Shown piece by piece: positions 1-6,096 of a stretch of DNA of 13,617 nt. The notes under the pieces were generated by a model. The model searched no databases and was not told where the DNA came from. It was given only the letters and a program-made list of their open reading frames with translations. The translations under genes were made by a program, and so were the position numbers. Location of the stretch: contig JBBDWN010000157.1 of NCBI GenBank assembly GCA_040902855.1, positions 1 to 13,617 of the forward strand, given 5' to 3'. The stretch is from DATHWB01 sp040902855. Its GTDB lineage: Bacteria; Actinomycetota; Acidimicrobiia; Spongiisociales; ZC4RG35. Each line of letters opens with the position of its first letter. The first letter of the stretch is position 1.

Positions 1-55
1 CACATGCCGCACCGAAGTTCACTGCGGTGAGATCGCCCATGTCATCCATCGCCTC
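1..55. repeat. Direct repeat copy A (55 bp), at window edge
   Basis: These 55 bases are identical to 511-565. The offset is 510 bp, exactly 170 codons, so the fasciclin reading frame is kept. Position 56 differs from 566. The left limit is hidden by the window edge. Confidence 0.95.
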
Positions 56-691
56 TTCCATCTCGGGGACGAGGACGGCGTCGATGATGTGGACGGTGGC
101 GTTGGCGGTCTGGACGTTGCCGCAGATGACGCTGGCACCGTTGACAGTGATGGTCTCACCGGAGGCGGCGATGGTCAGGTCCGCTCCGTTGACCGTGGTC
201 ACGCTGCCGGCGTCGACCAGTGCCTGGGCATCGAGGGACTCGCCTGCCACGACGTGGAAGGTGAGGATCGAGGTCAGGAGGTCGATGTCGGCCAGGATCG
301 CCTCGAGGTCTTCGGCCGGGATGGCGGCGAAGGCGTCGTTGTAGGGGGCGAAGATCGTGAACGGTCCTTCGCTGTTGAGCGTGTCGACCAGTCCGGCTTC
401 GACAACTGCCGTCACCAGGGTGGAGAGCACCGGGTTGTTGGAGGCGGCGGTGGCGGCGGGATCGTCGGCCATGCCGTCGAAGGAGCCTTCACCGTCTGCG
501 GGGACCGCAGCACATGCCGCACCGAAGTTCACTGCGGTGAGATCGCCCATGTCATCCATCGCCTCGGTCGTGGTGGGTGCCACAGTCGTGGTCGTGGTGT
601 CGGCGGTCTCGTTTCCGCCGCAGGCGGCGAGGACGAGGGCGAGCATGGCTACCAGGGCAACCAGTCGCAGATTTCGGGTCAGTGTTTTCAT
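1..691 (-). CDS. Fasciclin (FAS1) domain lipoprotein, 3' end missing
   Basis: The protein is secreted and lipid-anchored. FAS1 domains usually mediate adhesion or extracellular binding. The start is ATG at 691 with GGAAA just upstream. Residues 1-24 form a lipoprotein signal peptide: basic start, hydrophobic core and lipobox LAAC with Cys24 as the lipidation site. A Thr-rich linker follows (about 31-42), then one FAS1 domain (about 85-209). Visible motifs are the H1-like TIFAPYNDAF, FHVVAG and the H2-like NATVHIIDAVLVP. After the domain the linker segment EAMDDMGDLTAVNFGAAC, first seen near residue 43, starts again 170 residues later, so a second near-identical FAS1 unit probably follows outside the window. 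At least 230 codons are open with no stop. The gene lies 74 nt downstream of the molybdo-oxidoreductase on the same strand and may be cotranscribed. The family call is firm; the ligand is unknown. Confidence 0.88.
   Translation of the reverse strand, partial: MKTLTRNLRLVALVAMLALVLAACGGNETADTTTTTVAPTTTEAMDDMGDLTAVNFGAACAAVPADGEGSFDGMADDPAATAASNNPVLSTLVTAVVEAGLVDTLNSEGPFTIFAPYNDAFAAIPAEDLEAILADIDLLTSILTFHVVAGESLDAQALVDAGSVTTVNGADLTIAASGETITVNGASVICGNVQTANATVHIIDAVLVPEMEEAMDDMGDLTAVNFGAAC
511..565. repeat. Direct repeat copy B (55 bp)
   Basis: This is the internal copy of the sequence at 1-55. It encodes the linker ahead of the first fasciclin domain. The matching copy at the edge sits where the linker of a second domain would be. 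Confidence 0.95.
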
Positions 692-765
692 GTCATTTCC
701 TTTCGGGTTTGGCTCTCGAAGGAGCCGTCGGGGTTTTATTCGGAGCGGCGGCGCTCCTGGATGGG

Positions 766-2083
766 TCAGGCTTCGACGATGACGACGATCGAATGCCAGC
801 CGCTGGCACCATTGGGAATGGGACGGGTCCGCTCTTCGGTCTGCGTGGTCCCAGTCCTATCCGTGGCACGGCAGCTGATCTCGTGACGGCCGGGCGTTGC
901 GTCCCAGACCAATTTCCATTGCCGCCACGTCGTGTCGTTGAGTTCGGCTGCGAGCTCGGCGTCCTGCCACGGCCCGTCGTCGACGCGCACTTCGACCCGG
1001 TCGATTCCCCGTGTCTGGGCCCACGCCACTCCGGCGATTGCGGTCGTGCCGGGAGCGATGCGACCGAGAGCGGACGGGGTGTCGATGCGGGACTGGGTCT
1101 TGATGGGCGCCTCTGCGTCCCAGCCGCGGTCGACCCAGTAGTGGTCGAACTGGTCGAAAGTGGTCAGTTCGATCTCCGCCAGCCACTTCGTGGCCGAAAC
1201 GTATCCGTAGAGGCCGGGAACGATCAGTCGGGCAGGGAAGCCGTGTTCGGGCGGCAGCGGTTCGCCGTTCATCGCGATCGCCACCAGCGCGTCCCGTCCG
1301 TCGAGAGCGCTCACTGGGAACCCGCAGGTGTAGCGGTCGACTGAGCGTCCGACGATCTGGTCGGCGCCCAGGGCGATGCCGGCCTCGTCCAGGAGGTCGT
1401 CGAGCCGAACACCGAGTCAGCGGGCGTTGCCGACCAGCTTTCCCCCGACCTCGTTCGAGACGCATGTGAGCGTGATGTCCGATTCGACGAGGGGGCGATC
1501 GAACAGTTCTTGGTATGTGAGCGTCAACGGTCGGTCGACCATGCCGGTGATGGCGAGGGTGTAGGTGGCAGGGTCGATGCGGGGAACCGTGAGGGCCGTG
1601 TCGATCCGATAGAAGTCGGCGTTCGGAGTGACGAACGGGTCGAGNNNNNNNNNNNNNNNNNNNNNNNNNNNNNNNNNNNNNNNNNNNNNNNNNNNNNNNN
1701 NNNNNNNNNNNNNNNNNNNNNNNNNNNNNNNNNNNNNNNNNNNNTGCGGCGGCGGCGCCGATGACTCCAAAGACGGCGACGCCGATCGCACCGAGAGCCA
1801 GGCTCTTACGGGCTGCAACGACGCCCACTCCGGCTGAATACGCGAGAAGCAGCATGGCGATACCGACGAGCAGCACGGGTTTGTCGGCCGTACCGAAGAC
1901 GTCGATCGCGAACTCCTTGACGGCAGAGGGCACGCCGTCGATGACGCGATCGCCGACGTCGAGGATCGGGTTGCGAAGATTTCGGGAGAACGAGGCGATG
2001 AGCTGGGCGACGGAGACGGCAACGAGGCCTGCCACGATGCCAGTCAGCGCGCCGCGTCGCACGGTGGGGTCACGGTCGGTCAT
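766..2083 (-). pseudogene. Membrane-anchored sulfite-oxidase-fold molybdopterin oxidoreductase, interrupted by a TGA and an assembly gap
   Basis: The start is ATG at 2083 and the stop is TGA at 766-768. The first 113 codons encode a membrane anchor with hydrophobic helices near residues 12-31, 66-88 and 92-112. After the N gap comes the molybdopterin-binding core: TPNADFYRID, then TLTCVSNEVGG with the Cys expected to ligate molybdenum, then HGFPARLIVPGLYGYVSATKW. A C-terminal Mo-co dimerisation domain follows (VAWAQTRGI, VEVRVDDGPW). The architecture matches actinobacterial transmembrane molybdopterin oxidoreductases; the substrate is unknown. In the motif GNAR-x-LGVRL the codon at 1417-1419 is TGA where Trp (TGG) is expected. 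The frame is identical on both sides, so one base separates this from an intact gene. Both flanks of the gap end on codon boundaries, so the real gap should be a multiple of three, unlike the 100 N. It could be a true pseudogene, a strain variant or a sequencing error. No Shine-Dalgarno is evident. Confidence 0.8.
1645..1744. other. Assembly gap, 100 N
   Basis: There are exactly 100 unknown bases inside the molybdo-oxidoreductase gene. The round number suggests a scaffolding placeholder of unknown true length. The missing part should encode the end of the membrane anchor and the linker to the catalytic domain. Confidence 0.99.
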
Positions 2084-2143
2084 GCGGATAGTTCGGAACC
2101 GTCGGGTCTTTGGATGGCTTCGGACGCGTACCCAGGGTTCGGC

Positions 2144-2160
2144 ACCACCTATACGGTGGT
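2144..2160. promoter_or_regulatory. 17-bp dyad between divergent oxidoreductase and TDO genes
   Basis: ACCACC-TATAC-GGTGGT is a perfect inverted repeat with 6-bp arms and a 5-nt centre. It lies in the 110-bp divergent intergenic region (2084-2193), 34 nt before the tryptophan dioxygenase start. It could be an operator for either gene. The binding protein is unknown. Confidence 0.4.
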
Positions 2161-2193
2161 TTTCGCGCACCAGTTCGGATACGACCTGGCACG

Positions 2194-2982
2194 ATGAGCG
2201 ACATGCCGCCGACTCCGTACGCCGAGTACCTGGCCCTCGACCAACTCCTCGCCCAGCAACATCCCGTCAGCGACGAACACGACGAGATGCTCTTCATCGT
2301 CATCCACCAGGCCACCGAGCTGTGGATGAAAGTGGTCCTCCACGAGCTGGACTTCGCTCAGACACAGATCTCCGACGACGACCTCGGTCCCGCCTTCAAA
2401 GCGCTCGCCAGGGTGGCCAGGATTCAGCATGTCCTGATCGAGTCGTGGCAGGTGCTCGCAACGATGACGCCAGTCGACTACCTGGAGTTTCGCCACCTCC
2501 TCGGCTCCGCCTCCGGCTTTCAGTCCGATCAGTACCGGGCCATTGAGTTCGTCCTCGGCCGCCGCCCGGTCGGTTACCTCAACCAGTTGGACGATGCGGG
2601 ACAGGCCCGCCTCGAAGCGATCCGGCACGCCCCGGGTCTCTACGACGAGACGCTGCGTCTGCTCGTCCGACGCGGGCTGCTGGATGGGCGGTGGCTCGAC
2701 CGTGACTGGACCGAACAGCACGAGTTGAGCGAGGAAGTCGTCGAAGCGTGGCTTCGCGTATATCGCGACACCGCCGAGTTCTGGGATCTCTACGAGCTCG
2801 CCGAGAAGCTCGTCGACCTCGAGCACGCCTTCAGCCGTTGGCGCTATGAGCACTACCGGACGGTGCACCGCATCATCGGCGGCAAGCGAGGCACTGGAGG
2901 GACGGAGGGACTCGGCTACCTGCGTCGCGCGGTGGACTTCATCTTCTTCCCCGAACTGTGGGAAGTGCGCTCCCGGCTCTGA
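2194..2982 (+). CDS. kynA: Tryptophan 2,3-dioxygenase
   Basis: This cytosolic haem enzyme opens the indole ring of L-tryptophan with O2 to give N-formylkynurenine, the first step of the kynurenine pathway. The protein has 262 residues, close to bacterial TDOs. Family signatures are clear: FIVIHQATELWMK with the active-site His38; EFRHLLGSASGFQS with Arg100, expected to bind the substrate carboxylate; and WRYEHYRTVHRIIGGKRGTGGTEG, with His220 as the likely proximal haem ligand (His225 is nearby) and the GTGGT substrate loop. The chain ends in the typical FFPELWEVR. I chose ATG 2194 because the upstream in-frame extension (from 2110) is Arg-rich, unlike the family, and runs through the dyad at 2144-2160. 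ATG 2203 is an alternative. Other kynurenine pathway genes are not in the window. The stop TGA directly abuts the stop of the convergent small gene. Confidence 0.96.
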   Translation: MSDMPPTPYAEYLALDQLLAQQHPVSDEHDEMLFIVIHQATELWMKVVLHELDFAQTQISDDDLGPAFKALARVARIQHVLIESWQVLATMTPVDYLEFRHLLGSASGFQSDQYRAIEFVLGRRPVGYLNQLDDAGQARLEAIRHAPGLYDETLRLLVRRGLLDGRWLDRDWTEQHELSEEVVEAWLRVYRDTAEFWDLYELAEKLVDLEHAFSRWRYEHYRTVHRIIGGKRGTGGTEGLGYLRRAVDFIFFPELWEVRSRL

Positions 2983-3273
2983 TCAGAACGGGACTTCGGA
3001 CTGCAGGGCGACGACCCTCACGTCGACGAGTTCACCGTCAACGACGCCCCCCACCTGCGGGCCGACCAGCGCTCTGGCCCTGTTGCCGTTTTCGAGGTCG
3101 AGGATCGATTCCATCGTCTTCGAAGAGAGTGCGGCGTTGACGTAGAGGCGGATCGTCCCACCCCAGGTGGCGCCCGAGTCAGCGTCCATCCGCTGCAGGT
3201 TGGCCTTGCCGACATCGACGAGGAGTCCGTTGAGGTCGAGGATTCGGGCGCGGCCTGTGAACGTGTCGCTCAT
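2983..3273 (-). CDS. Small hypothetical protein (96 aa)
   Basis: I do not recognise the family. The protein begins MSDTFTGRARILDLNGLL and continues with short strands rich in Val, Leu and Gly (TWGGTIRLYV, VDGELVDVRVVAL), which suggests a small beta-rich cytosolic domain. There is no signal peptide or membrane helix. Codon use has the strong C/G third-position bias of neighbouring real genes, which supports coding. No Shine-Dalgarno precedes ATG 3273, but TACTCT lies 10 nt upstream and could be a -10 box for a nearly leaderless message. The stop forms the palindrome TGATCA with the stop of the convergent tryptophan dioxygenase, with no spacer. Confidence 0.68.
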   Translation of the reverse strand: MSDTFTGRARILDLNGLLVDVGKANLQRMDADSGATWGGTIRLYVNAALSSKTMESILDLENGNRARALVGPQVGGVVDGELVDVRVVALQSEVPF

Positions 3274-3439
3274 GTCGGCGGCGAGAGTAGTCGGCTGGGT
3301 AGTCGCGTTCTTCGCGAGCCAGCGCTACATGAACAGCGCATTCCGCATGCGAAATCGCCTTCACGGTCCATCGGAAACGTTGCACGCTCATGCGAAACGC
3401 GTCGTTTGTGGAGCGCTGAACCGGGAAGAACGCGTCCCA
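3274..3439. other. Gene-free stretch upstream of the small gene and the regulator relic
   Basis: I see no convincing gene here. The stretch should hold the promoter of the minus-strand small gene. The 9-mer CATGCGAAA occurs twice (3346-3354 and 3389-3397), and the first copy overlaps the perfect palindrome CGCATGCG (3344-3351). These may be binding sites or chance. Its right end may contain further worn remains of the regulator fragment that follows. Confidence 0.45.
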
Positions 3440-3794
3440 AAGCTGCGGTCCCACCTCGGTGAAGAACTCGGGCTGGAGCCTGCACCCGACTCTCGATCTC
3501 GAGGAGCGAATCCTGCTGCACGATCCGTCGCTGACCGACTTCGAACCGACCCCTGTCGAGTTCGACGATCACGTCGAGTATCTGTCATTCGCACCCGGAG
3601 CGGTGATTGTCGAACAGGGGGAGAAGGCTGGCTCGGTGTACTGGATCGAGGAGGGTCGAGTCGAGGTCATCAAGATCGCCGACTCCGGGAAGGCTCTCCC
3701 GCTCGTCGAACTCGCAGCCGGTCGCTACTTCGGCGAATTGGCGGCGATCATGGGAACTCGCCGAAGCTCTCTTGCTCATCTCTCTACTCCCTGA
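3440..3794 (+). pseudogene. Relic of a BTAD / cyclic-nucleotide-binding regulator
   Basis: Two reading frames carry consecutive pieces of one protein type. From 3443 the frame reads LRSHLGEELGLEPAP. Near 3488 the homology moves to the next frame, TLDLEERILLHDPSL. Joined, these match the end of a bacterial transcriptional activator domain (BTAD, as in SARP-type regulators). The second frame continues into a cyclic-nucleotide-binding domain: VEYLSFAPGAVIVEQGE, SVYWIEEGRVEV, and the phosphate-binding cassette start GRYFGELAAIMGTRRSS. It then loses similarity and stops at 3794 before the end of that domain. The N-terminal part is missing. A 111-codon ORF could be called here from GTG 3459, but it starts in the middle of the BTAD helix and has no Shine-Dalgarno. 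The best reading is a truncated, frameshifted remnant; a sequencing indel would not explain both missing ends. Confidence 0.65.
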
Positions 3795-3878
3795 TCACAG
3801 ACTCGTGCACCGACCGTCCTGCACAGGGGGTTCGGAGCAGGGGGCGCGCGGTTTTGGTGAGCCCTTCTGATCTGCGTT

Positions 3879-3898
3879 GCGGTTCAATAATGAACCGC
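3879..3898 (-). terminator. Hairpin downstream of hspR, possible operon terminator
   Basis: GCGGTTCA-ATAA-TGAACCGC is a perfect 8-bp stem with a 4-nt loop, 17 nt beyond the hspR stop. It lies between the convergent hspR operon and the regulator relic. No U-tract follows on either strand, so it would be an atypical stem-only terminator, or alternatively an operator. Confidence 0.45.
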
Positions 3899-3915
3899 TG
3901 CCCCGCTAAAAAGCC

Positions 3916-4353
3916 CTATTCCCGCGTGATGTCGGGGAGCATTTCGGAGCGGAGCATGATCTCGTGGCGGTAGGAGGCGTGGATGTCGCGGGCCTCGCGG
4001 GCTGCTGCCTCGCGTGTGCGTTCGAGTTCTTCCACCAGCGCCTCGACCTTGCCTTCGAGACGGGCGATCTGGCGCTGCAGGGCCATCACCTTCTGCACTC
4101 CGGCCAGGTTGAGTCCCTGCTCGGTCATCTCCTGGATGAACGCCAGCCGGTCGATGTCGTCTTGGGAGTAGCGGCGCGTCCCACCGGGTGTCCTGTACGG
4201 GTCGATCAGACCTTTCCGCTCGTAGATGCGCAACGTCTGCGGGTGCATCCCGGCGAGTTCGGCCGCGACCGAGATGACGAAGACCGCCCGGCGTTGGGTT
4301 GACTGTTCGGCGGATGCCTCGTCCCCGGTGGCTTCGTCGTCGTCAGCGGTCAT
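3916..4353 (-). CDS. hspR: MerR-family heat-shock repressor HspR
   Basis: HspR represses the dnaK operon and other heat-shock genes in actinobacteria, with DnaK acting as corepressor. The protein has 145 residues. An acidic N-terminal tail (1-20) precedes the winged helix-turn-helix (about 24-92) with the HspR-typical stretch VISVAAELAGMHPQTLRIYERKGL, followed by the wing GGTRRYS. A coiled-coil-like region rich in Glu, Arg and Leu follows (about 95-130), consistent with dimerisation. ATG 4353 lies 6 nt after the dnaJ stop, and its AAGGA lies in the 3' end of dnaJ, so translation is probably coupled. It is the last gene of dnaK-grpE-dnaJ-hspR, which gives an autoregulatory loop. Confidence 0.95.
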   Translation of the reverse strand: MTADDDEATGDEASAEQSTQRRAVFVISVAAELAGMHPQTLRIYERKGLIDPYRTPGGTRRYSQDDIDRLAFIQEMTEQGLNLAGVQKVMALQRQIARLEGKVEALVEELERTREAAAREARDIHASYRHEIMLRSEMLPDITRE

Positions 4354-4359
4354 GGCTCA

Positions 4360-5478
4360 TCATCCTTGCAGGTGGGCGCGAACGTCCTCGGGATCATGCG
4401 TCCCGAGTTCTTCGATCAGCTTCTTGACCTCGCGGTTCGGCTTGGAGGGCACGACGATCTCGGTCTTCACGAGGAGATCACCGGGCTTTCCTCTCGGCGG
4501 AGTGACCCCGCGGCCGCGGACACGGAAAGTCTTGCCGCTGGTCGTGCCCGCCGGGATCTTGAGCGTGACAGGCTCGCCCATTGTGGGGACCTCGAGTTTC
4601 GTGCCGAGCGTGGCCTCGGAGAACGTGATCGGAACGGTGATCGACAGGTCGTTGCCGCGTCGGCTGAAGAGGGGATGCTTCTCGACCGTGACGTTCACCA
4701 AGAGGTCGCCGGCGGGTCCTCCGTTGCGCCCCGGTCCGCCCTTCCCGGGCAGCCGGATGGTGGCCCCGTTCTTCACCCCGGCCGGAATCTTCACCTTGAT
4801 GTCCCTGACTCGGGTCTCTGTGCCTCGTCCCCGGCAGTTGGTGCAAGGCGATTCGATCAACCGCCCGGCACCGCGGCACTGGGGGCACGTCTGAGGGAAA
4901 GCGAAGAGTCCCTGGCTCTGGGCGACCTGGCCTGCACCGTTGCACGTGGGACAAGTCGTGACCGACGTCCCCGGTTCGGCGCCGCTCCCTCCGCAACGGC
5001 TGCAGGCAGCCTCGCCTCGAACCGAGACGGTGGTGGTGACCCCATGGAATGCGTCTGCGAAACTCATGTGCAGCGATGCGCTGGTGTCCGGCCCCTTGCG
5101 GGCGGCGGCTCTCCGCGTCGCGCCGCCGCCGAACAGGTCGCCCAGTCCGCCGCCGAAGACATCGCCGAGATCTTCGACCCGGATGCGCTGGCCCCCGGAC
5201 CCGAACGGACCGGCACCGAACGGCCCGCCACCGGCGAACCCGGTCGCCCCGATCCGACGGACCTCGTCGTATTCCTTGCGCTTCTCTTCGTTCCCGATGA
5301 CCGCATACGCCTCGGAGAGCTGCTTGAAGCGACTCTCGGCGGTGGCGTCGTTCGGGTTGGCGTCTGGATGGAGCTTCTGGGCGAGCTTGCGATAGGCGCG
5401 CTTGATCTCCTCGGGGGAGGCGTCCTTGGACACCCCGAGGATCGAGTAGAAGTCCTTCTCCAGCCAGTCCTGGTTCAC
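4360..5478 (-). CDS. dnaJ: Chaperone protein DnaJ (Hsp40, class I)
   Basis: This co-chaperone delivers unfolded clients to DnaK and stimulates its ATPase. The protein has 372 residues with the full class I layout: a J domain (about 9-75) with the HPD motif at 37-39; a Gly/Phe-rich linker with repeated GPFG-like segments; a cysteine-rich zinc domain (about 159-219) with four CxxCxGxG repeats (CSRCGGSG, CPTCNGAG, CPQCRGAG, CTNCRGRG); and C-terminal substrate-binding domains (KVKIPAGVKNGATIRLPGKG, LKIPAGTTSGKTFRVRGRG). The start is GTG 5478, preceded by GAAGGGA, 12 nt after the grpE stop. All key residues are present. Confidence 0.97.
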   Translation of the reverse strand: MNQDWLEKDFYSILGVSKDASPEEIKRAYRKLAQKLHPDANPNDATAESRFKQLSEAYAVIGNEEKRKEYDEVRRIGATGFAGGGPFGAGPFGSGGQRIRVEDLGDVFGGGLGDLFGGGATRRAAARKGPDTSASLHMSFADAFHGVTTTVSVRGEAACSRCGGSGAEPGTSVTTCPTCNGAGQVAQSQGLFAFPQTCPQCRGAGRLIESPCTNCRGRGTETRVRDIKVKIPAGVKNGATIRLPGKGGPGRNGGPAGDLLVNVTVEKHPLFSRRGNDLSITVPITFSEATLGTKLEVPTMGEPVTLKIPAGTTSGKTFRVRGRGVTPPRGKPGDLLVKTEIVVPSKPNREVKKLIEELGTHDPEDVRAHLQG

Positions 5479-5490
5479 GGGCGTCCCTTC

Positions 5491-6096
5491 TCAGTCGGCC
5501 TGTTCGAGAGCGACCAGGGCGGCGCGGAGGACCCGGCCGCGCAGGCGGTACCCGCGCCGCAGCTCCTCGGAGACGACGAGGTTCCCGTCACCGCCTGAAG
5601 TCATCACCGCTTCGTGGATCTCCGGATCGAACGGCATTCCGACCGTCTCGATCGGCTCCAGACCCTCCCTGGAGAGCACATCCATAAGCTGGGAGCGGGT
5701 ACTGCGCATTCCCCGCAGGAGTTGTTCTTCAGTCTCGGTGCGGGCCTCGATGGCGAGTGCAGCGTCGAAGCTGTCGAGAACGGGAAGCATGGCGCTGAGG
5801 ACGCGCTCGGCCGCCCGGTCGACGATCGTCTGCTGATCGCGGATAGCGCGCTTGCGGAAGTTGTCGAAGTCGGCCGCCACGCGGCGAAGATCGTCGAGGT
5901 AGGTGCCGGCTTCGGTTCGGGCGTCGTGGACGGCCGCGAGCAGCGCCTGCTTCGCCTCGTGCGGATCTTCGGGAAGGTCGATTCCGAGCGCATCTGCGGA
6001 CAGCACCGGTGGGTAGGCGGACGGTCCGCCCCCCTCGGTGACGACCTCAGCCTCGAACTCGGCCGCAGGCTCGACGTTCGTCTCTTCGGTCTCCAT
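5491..6096 (-). CDS. grpE: Nucleotide exchange factor GrpE
   Basis: GrpE releases ADP from DnaK and so resets the chaperone cycle. The protein has 201 residues. A variable acidic N-terminus is followed by a long helix that includes DDLRRVAADFDNFRKRA, typical of the GrpE dimer coiled coil. The C-terminal beta domain carries MPFDPEIHEAV and ends in ELRRGYRLRGRVLRAALVAL, the family signature. ATG 6096 shares its A with the dnaK stop (TGATG), a one-base overlap that implies translational coupling. The dnaJ GTG start follows 12 nt after its stop. Confidence 0.97.
   Translation of the reverse strand: METEETNVEPAAEFEAEVVTEGGGPSAYPPVLSADALGIDLPEDPHEAKQALLAAVHDARTEAGTYLDDLRRVAADFDNFRKRAIRDQQTIVDRAAERVLSAMLPVLDSFDAALAIEARTETEEQLLRGMRSTRSQLMDVLSREGLEPIETVGMPFDPEIHEAVMTSGGDGNLVVSEELRRGYRLRGRVLRAALVALEQAD

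Noticed and set aside
1417..1419. UGA recoded as Trp, or selenocysteine insertion
   Set aside because: UGA is the normal stop of several genes here, and the site is a conserved Trp, not a Cys/Sec position.
857..2170. Single 437-codon frame running through the N gap
   Set aside because: The 100 N joins the correct upstream frame to a wrong downstream frame, which gives Arg/His-rich nonsense after the gap. It also starts 29 codons too early.
3805..3824. Inverted repeat GTGCA-N10-TGCAC as a terminator
   Set aside because: The arms are only 5 bp with a long loop and no U-tract; it is likely chance.
4366..5598. 410-codon open frame on the plus strand, opposite dnaJ and part of grpE
   Set aside because: It is the antisense shadow of a highly conserved gene in GC-rich DNA. 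It has no family-like motifs and no ribosome-binding site.
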